Source of the DNA: Clostridia bacterium
GTDB lineage: Bacteria > Bacillota > Clostridia > Oscillospirales > RGIG7773
NCBI GenBank assembly: GCA_017554835.1
Contig: JAFZHO010000032.1
Span: 1-15,160, forward strand
DNA length: 15,160 nt
Direction of reading: 5' to 3'
This document shows, piece after piece, positions 7,299-14,177 of this stretch. Each line of letters opens with the position of its first letter. Position 1 is the first letter of the stretch. Position numbers and translations under genes: made by a program. The notes under the pieces were generated by a model. That model worked only from the letters and a program-made list of their open reading frames with translations, was not told the DNA's origin and made no database searches.

Positions 7299-7969
7299 TA
7301 TTTGCCACCTTCTTTATCAGAAACTATGACGCCGTCCTTAATAGTGATAACTCTTTTATCATATTCTTGAACGATATCGTGGTCGTGGGTAACGACGAGA
7401 ACCGTTGTTCCCCTTTTATTTATTTCGCATAGAAGGTCCATAATCTCCCGGGACATCTGCGGGTCAACGTTACCCGTTGGCTCATCTGCGATTATTATGG
7501 CAGGGTTATTAACGAGGGCTCTTGCAAGAGCAACCCTCTGCTGCTCGCCACCGGAAATCTCTCTTGGAAAGGATTTCGCCTTTGAGGCAAGACCAACAAG
7601 TCCCAGAACGTAGGGAACTCTTTTTCTTATATTTTTTGGCGACGCTCCAATAACTCTCATAGCAAATGCAACGTTTTCGTAAATCGTCTTATTATCAATA
7701 AGACGAAAATCCTGAAATACCACTCCGATGGTTCTACGAAGATAAGGTATCTTAGAACGACGCATTTTAACTAAATTATAACCATTTACCATAACGCTTC
7801 CGGAAGAAGGCGTCTCTTCCCTGAGCAAAAGTTTCGTAAAAGTACTTTTGCCTGCGCCGGAAGGTCCCACTATAAAGAGAAACTCCCCTTGGTCTATATT
7901 AATATCTATACCTTTAAGTGCATTTGTTCCATTGGAATAAACCTTATGCACGTCGCGCAATTCTATCAT
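7298..7969 (-). CDS. ftsE: Cell division ATP-binding protein FtsE
   Basis: A 223-residue ABC ATPase. Walker A is GPSGAGKST (35-43), Q-loop Q86, signature SGGEQ (139-143), Walker B IIIADEPT (158-165) with catalytic E163, and switch H195. FtsE-type features are the early IELRDVHKVYSNGTNALKG and the RRTIGVVFQDFRLIDNKTIYENVAF stretch. All catalytic residues are intact. GGGAGG at 7976-7981 precedes the ATG by 6 bases. It lies 49 bases after the upstream regulator gene with no clear terminator between, so it may be read from the regulator's transcript. Confidence 0.96.
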   Translation of the reverse strand: MIELRDVHKVYSNGTNALKGIDINIDQGEFLFIVGPSGAGKSTFTKLLLREETPSSGSVMVNGYNLVKMRRSKIPYLRRTIGVVFQDFRLIDNKTIYENVAFAMRVIGASPKNIRKRVPYVLGLVGLASKAKSFPREISGGEQQRVALARALVNNPAIIIADEPTGNVDPQMSREIMDLLCEINKRGTTVLVVTHDHDIVQEYDKRVITIKDGVIVSDKEGGK

Positions 7970-8018
7970 TATTTGCCTCCCAAGGTGATTATAAGGTTAC
8001 TGTTTGCAACCTTTAAAA

Positions 8019-9104
8019 TTAGAATTTAGCAGGATTTGAAACAAGATATTTCTTAACCATAAGTGCAACCTTAAATACGATTGCATGGTCAAACTCTCTA
8101 AGGTCAAGGCCTGTTATCTTTCTGATTTTTTCAAGTCTGTAAACCAACGTATTTCTATGAACAAAAAGTTTTCTTGAGGTTTCAGAAACGTTAAGATTAT
8201 TTTCAAAGAATTTCTGAATGGTGAATAATGTTTCCTGGTCAAGAGATTCGATAGAATCTTTTTTGAAAACTTCGTTAAGGAACATTTCGCAAAGAGTAGT
8301 TGGAAGCTGATAAATAAGTCTTCCGATTCCCAAATCCTCATAAGAAACTATGGATTTTTCAACGTCAAAAACCTTGCCAACCTCAAGGGCAACCTGGGCC
8401 TCTTTAAAGGATTTTGCAAGTTCTTTAATATTATAGGCAACCATACCGATACCGATATTAACCTTCGTATAAAATTCGCTGTTAAGAGTATCTGAAATGC
8501 TTCTTGCAAGCTGCTCAAGAGTCTCGGATTCAACGTCCTCTTTAACTTCTTTAACAAGAACAATATCAGACTCGTTTATACTGATAATAAAGTCTTTATG
8601 CTTTTCGGGGAAAAGAGTCTTAAGAATCTCGAATATAGAGATATCAGATTTTTCAAGAACTCTTATAAGAATAGCTACCCTTGAAACGTCTCCATCGAAA
8701 TGAAGTTCTTTACATTTTATAAAAATATCTCCGGGGAGAATATTATCAAGAATAATATTCTTTACGAAATTGGATTTATCGTATTTTTCGTCGTAATACT
8801 GCTTAACGGTGCAAAGAGAAATAGTAAGTATATTAACAAATGTTGCAGCTACCTCGTCAACTCCCTCAACGAACACAGCGTAATCAAGATGAGCTTTTCC
8901 GCTAAGTGGTTTATAGGTATAACCGTCATAAGTGGTAACGTCCATAGTATAAGATAAGTCAATAATAATCTGCTCTCTTGACTCACCTATCTTTGAAAGC
9001 TCACTGCATGCAATAACCGTGCCGTTATCATCGATAACGCCTATTACTCTATCCAAAGAGTCTTTCATCTGATGAACTATACCTTGAAATAATCTGTTTG
9101 ACAT
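8019..9104 (-). CDS. CdaR/PucR-type helix-turn-helix regulator
   Basis: A 361-residue transcription regulator. Residues about 1-110 resemble the sugar-diacid-recognition-type sensor domain (DRVIGVIDDNGTVIACSE). Residues about 140-262 form the GGDEF-like domain seen in CdaR proteins. The C-terminal PucR-type helix-turn-helix lies at about 288-347, with the family signature NVSETSRKLFVHRNTLVYRLEKIRKITG (305-332). The ligand is unknown; sugar diacids are only the signal for the E. coli namesake. The place directly upstream of ftsEX suggests control of wall-hydrolase genes or itself. The ATG at 9104 is preceded by AAAGGGG. A palindrome lies in the upstream region (9201-9220). Family assignment is firm; targets are inferred. 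Confidence 0.85.
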   Translation of the reverse strand: MSNRLFQGIVHQMKDSLDRVIGVIDDNGTVIACSELSKIGESREQIIIDLSYTMDVTTYDGYTYKPLSGKAHLDYAVFVEGVDEVAATFVNILTISLCTVKQYYDEKYDKSNFVKNIILDNILPGDIFIKCKELHFDGDVSRVAILIRVLEKSDISIFEILKTLFPEKHKDFIISINESDIVLVKEVKEDVESETLEQLARSISDTLNSEFYTKVNIGIGMVAYNIKELAKSFKEAQVALEVGKVFDVEKSIVSYEDLGIGRLIYQLPTTLCEMFLNEVFKKDSIESLDQETLFTIQKFFENNLNVSETSRKLFVHRNTLVYRLEKIRKITGLDLREFDHAIVFKVALMVKKYLVSNPAKF

Positions 9105-9200
9105 ATAATCTACCCCTTTACAAATTCGACTTTTATGTTAAATATTTTTTACTTTAAAAATAGTCATTCTAACCCCATATTAAAATAACTTATATTATAA

Positions 9201-9220
9201 TTTAACATATTTTTGTTAAA
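9201..9220. repeat. Perfect 7-6-7 inverted repeat upstream of the CdaR-type gene
   Basis: Arms TTTAACA (9201-9207) and TGTTAAA (9214-9220) around six A/T bases. A further half-site TGTTAAA stands at 9136-9142. It lies about 100 bases before the regulator start, adjacent to a TATAAT on the minus strand (9194-9199). It could be an operator for the CdaR-type protein. AT-rich DNA gives such repeats by chance, so this is tentative. Confidence 0.4.
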
Positions 9221-9274
9221 AATGCAACGATATCAGAGGAATTTTTACGATAAAATTGGACATTTTTCTTTGAT

Positions 9275-9304
9275 ATTATCTCACTTTTCACGAATTTTGG
9301 TCAA
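9275..9304 (-). promoter_or_regulatory. Candidate promoter of the CdaR-ftsEX cluster
   Basis: Minus strand: -35 TTGACC at 9299-9304, 18-base spacer, -10 GATAAT at 9275-9280 preceded by TGA. This gives a leader of about 160 bases that includes the inverted repeat at 9201-9220. An alternative -10 (TATAAT, 9194-9199) is nearer the gene but lacks a well-spaced -35. Confidence 0.5.
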
Positions 9305-9337
9305 TACAAAATATTTTCCAGAGAAATTCCCTCTATG

Positions 9338-9366
9338 ATGACAATAACTACTTTTTTTGATATAAT
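9338..9366 (+). promoter_or_regulatory. SigmaA promoter of tyrA
   Basis: -35 ATGACA at 9338-9343 (five of six consensus bases), 17-base spacer, perfect -10 TATAAT at 9361-9366 with an upstream TGA (extended -10). Transcription should start near 9373, about 22 bases before the ATG. Confidence 0.75.
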
Positions 9367-9394
9367 AATAAAAACCTTTTTTTGGAGAATATAT

Positions 9395-10243
9395 ATGAAA
9401 GATATAAATATTGTAATCGTAGGTCTTGGAGTAATCGGCGGTTCTTTCGCCTACGGGCTTCGGGATGCAGGATATAAAAACGTTTTCGGCATTGACATTA
9501 ACGAAAAAAGCATTGAAAAAGCAATCGAACTTGGCATAATTAAAAACGGCGATACAAAAGGCAACGCCCTTCTCAGAGAAGCCGACCTTGTTATAATCTC
9601 CCTCTATCCCGATATTGTTAAAACCTTCGTAGAAAATAATATAGGTAATTTCAAAAAGGGTTGCGTTATAACGGATGCAACGGGAGTTAAGCAGAATATC
9701 GTTTCCGAGATAACCTCCTTTTTGCCTTCTGATATTGATTTTATATTCTGTCATCCAATGGCAGGCCGTGAGAAAAAAGGCATCGAATATGCAACTAATA
9801 CCGTTTTTTCCGGCGCTAACTTTCTTATAACCCCAATAGAATCAAATAAAGAAGAAAATATAAAACTAATTGAAAAAATTGCCCTTGATATCGGATTTAA
9901 GAACATAAAAAGAATAAGCGTTCCCCTTCACGATGAGATGATAAGTTTCACCTCTCAGCTTCCCCACGCTATTGCAGTTGCTCTTATAAATTCCGATAAC
10001 CATAACGAAGATACCAAAAGTTTTATCGGAGATAGTTACCGTGACCTTACCCGTATTGCAAATATAAACGAAACTCTCTGGTCTCAGCTTTTTCTTCAGA
10101 ATAAAGAAAACCTGCTCTCTTCTATGGAAAACTTTGAAAAACAGTTTGACCTTATTAAAAAAGCAATAAAAGAAGATAACGTAGAAGATCTTAAAAAATA
10201 TTTTATATCTTCTTCAAAGAGAAGAGAACTCTTAGAAAAATAG
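9395..10243 (+). CDS. tyrA: Prephenate dehydrogenase (TyrA), stand-alone form
   Basis: A 282-residue NAD(P)-dependent enzyme that oxidatively decarboxylates prephenate to 4-hydroxyphenylpyruvate in tyrosine synthesis. The Rossmann loop is VGLGVIGGSFAYGL (9-22) and the strand-end acidic residue is in GIDIN (32-36). The catalytic block CHPMAGREKKG (119-129) corresponds to the HPIAG motif of other TyrA enzymes. TSQLPH (186-191) carries the second conserved His, and GDSYRDLTRIA (212-222) is also typical. There is no fused chorismate mutase and no C-terminal ACT domain, so feedback control through such a domain is not expected. The ATG at 9395 has GGAGA 6-7 bases upstream. No other aromatic-pathway gene is nearby. 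An arogenate dehydrogenase role cannot be excluded. Confidence 0.88.
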   Translation: MKDINIVIVGLGVIGGSFAYGLRDAGYKNVFGIDINEKSIEKAIELGIIKNGDTKGNALLREADLVIISLYPDIVKTFVENNIGNFKKGCVITDATGVKQNIVSEITSFLPSDIDFIFCHPMAGREKKGIEYATNTVFSGANFLITPIESNKEENIKLIEKIALDIGFKNIKRISVPLHDEMISFTSQLPHAIAVALINSDNHNEDTKSFIGDSYRDLTRIANINETLWSQLFLQNKENLLSSMENFEKQFDLIKKAIKEDNVEDLKKYFISSSKRRELLEK

Positions 10244-10244
10244 T

Positions 10245-10273
10245 TTGATTTTTCCAAAATAAAATGCTAATAT
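10245..10273 (+). promoter_or_regulatory. Candidate promoter of the GT4 glycosyltransferase gene
   Basis: -35 TTGATT at 10245-10250, directly after the tyrA stop, then a 17-base spacer and -10 TAATAT at 10268-10273 preceded by TGC (extended -10). Predicted start near 10280, about 24 bases before the TTG start. I see no terminator after tyrA, so readthrough is also possible. Confidence 0.6.
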
Positions 10274-10303
10274 ATTGATAATATTTTTAAAAGAGGGATA
10301 AAA

Positions 10304-11464
10304 TTGAAAATAGCTCTTTTTACAGAAACATATCTGCCAATGATAAACGGGGTAGTTACCCACGTTAAAATACTTAAAGAAGGTCTTGAAGCTTTAGGCC
10401 ATCAGGTCCTTATTGTTACTGCGGATAATAATACCCGCCACCATTTCATAAAAGACGGAATTCTTCATTGCCCTGCGGCAAGGTCGAAAAAGTTCTATGA
10501 CTATTCTCTTTCTTCGCCCATAAGCAGTTCCCGACTTCGTCTTATAAGAGAGTTTGACCCTGATATTATTCATATACATAACGAATTCGGAATCGGACTT
10601 TCAGGATTAAAAGCAGCAAAACGCCTTGACGTTCCTTTGGTTTATACTATTCATACTATGTATGAAGATTATTTATATTATATCGCCCCAAGACCCCTTG
10701 TTCCCGCGGCGAAAAAAGCAGTTCATAAATACCTATATTATCTCACCAGCCGTGCAGACGCTTTAACGGGTCCATCCGAGAAATGCAACGATTTTTGTAA
10801 ACGTGCGGGAGTAACGAAAAAAGTCACCGTTATACCAAACGCGGTTGAACTTGAGGACTTTAATCCCGATAACGTTTCGGCAGAACGAAAAGAAGAATTT
10901 CATAAAAAATATAATATTCCAAACGATTATACCATCGCCTGTTTCGTAGGCCGCCTGGGTAAAGAAAAAAGCGTTGACCTTCTTCTTGATTTCTGGGCAA
11001 AGGAAATAAAAGCGGAAGAAAAAATCCACCTTGTTATAATAGGTGACGGTCCCTGCAAAGAGGAACTTGAAAACCAGGCAAAAAATCTTGGAATTTCAGA
11101 TACCGTTACTTTTCTTGGAAAAGTTATGCATGATGAACTTCCTGCTTATTATGCTTGCTGCGATTTATATATAACTGCCTCCCTTTCGGACACAAACTCA
11201 ATCTCCATGCTTGAGGGAATGGCAACGGGGCTTCCCGTTTTGCAAAGATACGACGAGGTTAATAAAGACCAGGTTATTGACGGCGTAAACGGTTATACCT
11301 TTAAAGATGCAGAAGAAATGGCAAAATGCATCAGAATGATAAAAGAAAAATCCCCCGAAGAAATGGCAGCGCTTCGCTCATCCGTTATCGAATCCGTTAA
11401 GCAAAGCGGAAGCATCGGCCTTGCAAAAAATCTTTTAAATGTTTATAACTCAGTAATAAAATAA
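10304..11464 (+). CDS. GT4 glycosyltransferase, possibly glycolipid-forming (TTG start)
   Basis: A 386-residue GT-B fold, family 4 retaining glycosyltransferase. The N-terminal half (MKIALFTETYLPMINGVVTH, IIHIHNEFGIGLSG) binds the acceptor. The C-terminal half carries FVGRLGKEKSVDLLL (214-228), HLVIIGDGPCKEEL (242-255) and the nucleotide-sugar site SLSDTNSISMLEGMATGLPVL (293-313). The opening motif and the later GLPVLQRYDEVNK resemble diacylglycerol glucosyltransferases. That would place it at the inner membrane face adding sugar to a lipid, but this is inferred from motif style only. The usual E-x7-E pair is D296-x7-E304. The start is TTG at 10304, with GAGGG 6 bases upstream and the canonical MKIALFTE beginning. 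No membrane segment is evident. Confidence 0.82.
   Translation: MKIALFTETYLPMINGVVTHVKILKEGLEALGHQVLIVTADNNTRHHFIKDGILHCPAARSKKFYDYSLSSPISSSRLRLIREFDPDIIHIHNEFGIGLSGLKAAKRLDVPLVYTIHTMYEDYLYYIAPRPLVPAAKKAVHKYLYYLTSRADALTGPSEKCNDFCKRAGVTKKVTVIPNAVELEDFNPDNVSAERKEEFHKKYNIPNDYTIACFVGRLGKEKSVDLLLDFWAKEIKAEEKIHLVIIGDGPCKEELENQAKNLGISDTVTFLGKVMHDELPAYYACCDLYITASLSDTNSISMLEGMATGLPVLQRYDEVNKDQVIDGVNGYTFKDAEEMAKCIRMIKEKSPEEMAALRSSVIESVKQSGSIGLAKNLLNVYNSVIK
11421..11449 (+). promoter_or_regulatory. Candidate promoter of the GH172 gene inside the glycosyltransferase 3' end
   Basis: -35 TTGCAA at 11421-11426, 17-base spacer, -10 TATAAC at 11444-11449. It lies within the last codons of the preceding gene, about 55 bases before the GH172 start. 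Matching hexamers can arise by chance in AT-rich coding DNA. Co-transcription from upstream is the alternative, since no terminator separates the two genes. Confidence 0.4.
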
Positions 11465-11503
11465 AAATTTATTTTAGCGTTAAAAACTTAGGAGATAATT
11501 ATT

Positions 11504-12559
11504 ATGATGCATAATTTAACAACAAAAAAGAATATACGTTCTTTCTCCATCTCCGCCGAAAATCCAAAAGGCGAAAAAGGCAAGGGCGGAATGGCAACGG
11601 AAGGATCAGGCGCTTTTGCCGCAAGAGAATTGGGGCAGGGCTGGAAAGTCAATCCTTTTCAAGGCTGTGAACCGGGAGAATCTATCGTTATTGCTGATAT
11701 AAAAGGCCAAGGTGCCATAAAGCATATATGGATAGCCGATAGCGCCAAAGCAGGCCGTCTTCTCATCTTGAGAATTTATTTCGACGGTCATAAAAACCCT
11801 GCAGTTGAATGTCCTCTCTCGGATTTCTTCTGTAACGCTGAATATACCGAATACCGACAGCTTTCAAGTCTTGCAGTTTGCGTGAATCCTTCAAAAGGAA
11901 TGAACTGCTATTTTGAAATGCCATATTTCAAAGGTTTTCGCATAGAAGTTGAAAACCGTGGTCCAGAGAAAATCGAAGTTTATTATCAGATAGACTGCGA
12001 GGAAAAAGTCATTCCCGAAAACAGTTTATATTTTCATGCTCAGTTCCGTCGCGTAAATCCTCTTCCTTATAAGGAGCCATACACCATACTTGATAACATA
12101 AAAGGTAGCGGCCATTACATAGGAACTTATCTTCACTGGGGCGTTAAATCAAACGGTTGGTGGGGCGAAGGCGAAATAAAATTCTATATCGATGGTGATA
12201 AAGACTTCCCCACTATTTGCGGAACGGGAACAGAGGATTATTTTTGTGGTTCTCATAATTTTGATGTAGATGGGCAGTATATCGAATATACCACCCCTTA
12301 TGCGGGAATGTATAAAGTTCGGAAAACTAATAACCTATATGCCGCTCAAAGATATTTTAATCTTTATCGTTGGCATATTACTGATCCCGTTTATTTCAAC
12401 GAAGATCTTAAGGTTACAATCCAAGCTCTTGGTTGGAGAAGCGAAGGAAGATTTTGTCCATTGCAGGACGATATTTCTTCCGTTGCTTATTGGTATTCAG
12501 ATACTCTTGATGATGAATACCCACCATTCCCCGATAGAAACGCAGTTGAAATAATATAA
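11504..12559 (+). CDS. GH172 (DUF2961) family glycoside hydrolase
   Basis: A 351-residue protein of the DUF2961 family, now GH172. Characterised members act on alpha-D-fructofuranosides or difructose dianhydride I (bifidobacterial alphaFFase1) and on D-arabinofuranosides. Family features: ISAENPKGEKGKGGMATEG (17-34), the strand-rich middle with ADIKGQGAIKHIWI (64-77) and LRIYFDG (89-95), and the active-site block WGEGEIKFYIDGD (220-232) followed by GTGTEDYFCGS (240-250). The acidic residues E222/E224 and E244 fall about where the two catalytic glutamates lie in alphaFFase1. There is no signal peptide, so it should be cytoplasmic. GGAG lies 9 bases before the ATG, and a second ATG follows immediately. 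It is followed by its own terminator and then by a sugar symporter and a GH2 gene. Substrate is unknown. Confidence 0.85.
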   Translation: MMHNLTTKKNIRSFSISAENPKGEKGKGGMATEGSGAFAARELGQGWKVNPFQGCEPGESIVIADIKGQGAIKHIWIADSAKAGRLLILRIYFDGHKNPAVECPLSDFFCNAEYTEYRQLSSLAVCVNPSKGMNCYFEMPYFKGFRIEVENRGPEKIEVYYQIDCEEKVIPENSLYFHAQFRRVNPLPYKEPYTILDNIKGSGHYIGTYLHWGVKSNGWWGEGEIKFYIDGDKDFPTICGTGTEDYFCGSHNFDVDGQYIEYTTPYAGMYKVRKTNNLYAAQRYFNLYRWHITDPVYFNEDLKVTIQALGWRSEGRFCPLQDDISSVAYWYSDTLDDEYPPFPDRNAVEII

Positions 12560-12561
12560 TA

Positions 12562-12594
12562 AAAAAAGCGAGGTGAAATTCACCTCGCTTTTTT
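12562..12594 (+). terminator. Intrinsic terminator after the GH172 gene
   Basis: Stem GCGAGGTG/CACCTCGC (12568-12575 and 12581-12588), extendable by one A-T pair, with a small AT loop, flanked by an A-run and followed by six T (12589-12594). It starts 3 bases after the stop codon. Confidence 0.9.
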
Positions 12595-12611
12595 AATAGC
12601 AATAATCTCCA

Positions 12612-12640
12612 TTGACAATTATTTAACGTGATATTATAAT
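12612..12640 (+). promoter_or_regulatory. Perfect-consensus sigmaA promoter of the symporter gene
   Basis: -35 TTGACA at 12612-12617, 17-base spacer, -10 TATAAT at 12635-12640: all twelve consensus bases at the ideal spacing. Transcription should start near 12647, leaving a leader of about 31 bases. An inverted repeat at 12634-12653 covers the -10 and start site. Confidence 0.88.
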
Positions 12641-12653
12641 GAATATATTATAA
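12634..12653. repeat. 7-6-7 inverted repeat over the symporter -10/start site
   Basis: Arms TTATAAT (12634-12640) and ATTATAA (12647-12653) around GAATAT. Its position over the -10 box and start site is where a repressor would act. Because one arm is the -10 box itself and the region is almost all A/T, chance is a real alternative. Confidence 0.35.
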
Positions 12654-12677
12654 AAAATTAAAAAGGCAGGTATTTTT

Positions 12678-14108
12678 ATGGCTAAAAAACAAGTTCAGCT
12701 TGATGCTAACGGATATCGCAAATTCGGTATTCGCGATAGTATCGCTTATGCTGCAGGTGACCTTGGTTGCAATATGAGCTTTGCTCTTAAAGGAACTATG
12801 GCAATTTTCTGGACTCAATTTATGAAGATGGACCTATGGTATGCCCTTCTTCTTATAATCGTTCAGGTTTGGGACGCAATTAACGACCCTCTTATCGGTT
12901 CTATTATCGATGCGGACAGACGCCAGTATAAGAGAAATAAATTCCTTTCTTATATCTGGGCAGGTTCAATCGGACTTATCGTTGGAGGCGCTTGCTGCTT
13001 CTTACCATTCCCCAACGCTCCAACCTTTGCAAAAGCACTGATTTTCATTGGTGGCTACGTTGTTTGGGATGCTTTCTATACAGTGGCAAACGTTCCTTAC
13101 GGTTCACTTCTTTCACTTATCTCAAACGATGCTAAAGACAGAGCTTCTCTTTCTGCTTGGCGTTCAATCGGCTCCATCTTCGGAAATATGCTTCCAATGG
13201 TAATTCTTCCATTTATTATTTACGATTCAGAGGATAACCTAATAGGTGAGAGAGTTTTCATCGCCGCTCTTATTATGGGTGTTCTTGGTTTTATATGCTT
13301 CCAGTTTATGATTAAAAACACCGAGATCCGCGTTGATACTTCCATAAACCTTAACGAAGAAGCTCCAAAATTCAACGTATTCAAAGCATTCGGTAACTTT
13401 ATCAAAAACCGCCCCGCAGTTGGCGCAACTATTGCTGCAATGGGTATGTTTATCGGTATGCAGGGCGCAACAACAGCTGTTACGGTTGTTTTCCAGTCAT
13501 ATTTCAAAAACGTTCAGATTTCCGGTATTGTTCAGCTTTTTGCAATGATTCCAATCGTAGTATTTACTCCTCTTGCCCGTAATGCAGTTGCAAAATTCGG
13601 CAAAAAAGAGCTTGCTACCTTCGGTTCAATCGTTTCAATAATTTCCGGTCTTGGACTTTTCATTATCACCCCGAATAACACAAATCTTGACCTTATAATA
13701 TATATCGTATGTCAGTTATTCTTCTCACTTGGTCTTGGTATTTATTCAACTGTTTCCTGGGCTATGATGGGAGATGCTATCGACTATAACGAATGGAAAT
13801 TCGGCACCCGTGAGGAAGGAACAGTATATTCACTTCACTCCTTCTTCCGTAAACTTGCTCAGGGTATTGGACCATCTCTCGTTCTTGTTATTATGATAGC
13901 ATTTGGCTACGTTGGCGAAAATGAAGGCAATCAGCTATTCCAGGTTGCAGTTAATATGAGATATATCGTTGCAGCAACCTTCTTATTCTCAGCTATTCTT
14001 CAGTATATCGGTCTTGGTCTTGTTTATAACCTTGATAAAAAGACTTTGGCTAAGATGAACGCTGATTTAGGCAGAGAAACAATCGAAGCAGAAGGAAATA
14101 ATAACTAA
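12678..14108 (+). CDS. GPH-family cation/sugar symporter (MelB/YicJ-like)
   Basis: A 476-residue, 12-helix transporter of the glycoside-pentoside-hexuronide:cation family, which takes up sugars or small glycosides with Na+ or H+. Family features are AYAAGDLGCNMSF (23-35), QVWDAINDPLIGSIIDADR (63-81), VWDAFYTVANVPYGSL (129-144), the loop SNDAKDRASLSAWRS, and the late motif EWKFGTREEGTVYSLHSFFRKLAQ, ending with a cytoplasmic tail. D66 and D70 match the MelB helix II cation-site pair D55/D59, and D131 probably matches D124, so ion coupling is likely conserved. The translation signal is a modest AGGCAGG before the ATG. Placed between a GH172 and a GH2 gene, it probably imports their oligosaccharide substrate. 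The exact sugar cannot be read from sequence. Confidence 0.9.
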   Translation: MAKKQVQLDANGYRKFGIRDSIAYAAGDLGCNMSFALKGTMAIFWTQFMKMDLWYALLLIIVQVWDAINDPLIGSIIDADRRQYKRNKFLSYIWAGSIGLIVGGACCFLPFPNAPTFAKALIFIGGYVVWDAFYTVANVPYGSLLSLISNDAKDRASLSAWRSIGSIFGNMLPMVILPFIIYDSEDNLIGERVFIAALIMGVLGFICFQFMIKNTEIRVDTSINLNEEAPKFNVFKAFGNFIKNRPAVGATIAAMGMFIGMQGATTAVTVVFQSYFKNVQISGIVQLFAMIPIVVFTPLARNAVAKFGKKELATFGSIVSIISGLGLFIITPNNTNLDLIIYIVCQLFFSLGLGIYSTVSWAMMGDAIDYNEWKFGTREEGTVYSLHSFFRKLAQGIGPSLVLVIMIAFGYVGENEGNQLFQVAVNMRYIVAATFLFSAILQYIGLGLVYNLDKKTLAKMNADLGRETIEAEGNNN

Positions 14109-14120
14109 ACAAAGAAATTT

Positions 14121-14154
14121 AATGTCCGACTGCCGAAAGTGGTCGGACATTTTT
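14121..14154 (+). terminator. Hairpin with short T-tract between symporter and GH2 genes
   Basis: Arms AATGTCCGAC (14121-14130) and GTCGGACATT (14142-14151), extendable by G-U pairs over the loop, followed by only five T (14150-14154). It lies 12 bases after the symporter stop and just before the GH2 ribosome site. No convincing promoter lies between it and the GH2 gene, so it may be a partial terminator or an mRNA-stabilising element and not a full stop. Confidence 0.75.
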
Positions 14155-14177
14155 AATCGAATCTTAGGAGAAAAACT

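Noticed and set aside
7988..8017. Possible ftsE promoter (TTTAAA, 18 bases, TATAAT on the minus strand)
   Set aside because: The -35 is poor and the predicted start would fall at the ftsE ribosome site, leaving almost no leader. A weak 6-bp hairpin here also lacks a T-tract, so neither promoter nor terminator is convincing.
9281..9754. 157-codon minus-strand open frame antisense to tyrA
   Set aside because: No family resemblance and no ribosome site, and it crosses the tyrA promoter and the start of a clear tyrA gene.
12270..12602. Open frames of 94 (plus) and 62 (minus) codons over the GH172 3' end
   Set aside because: Both are out of frame with the well-supported GH172 gene. The minus-strand one starts inside the terminator, and neither has a recognisable protein family.
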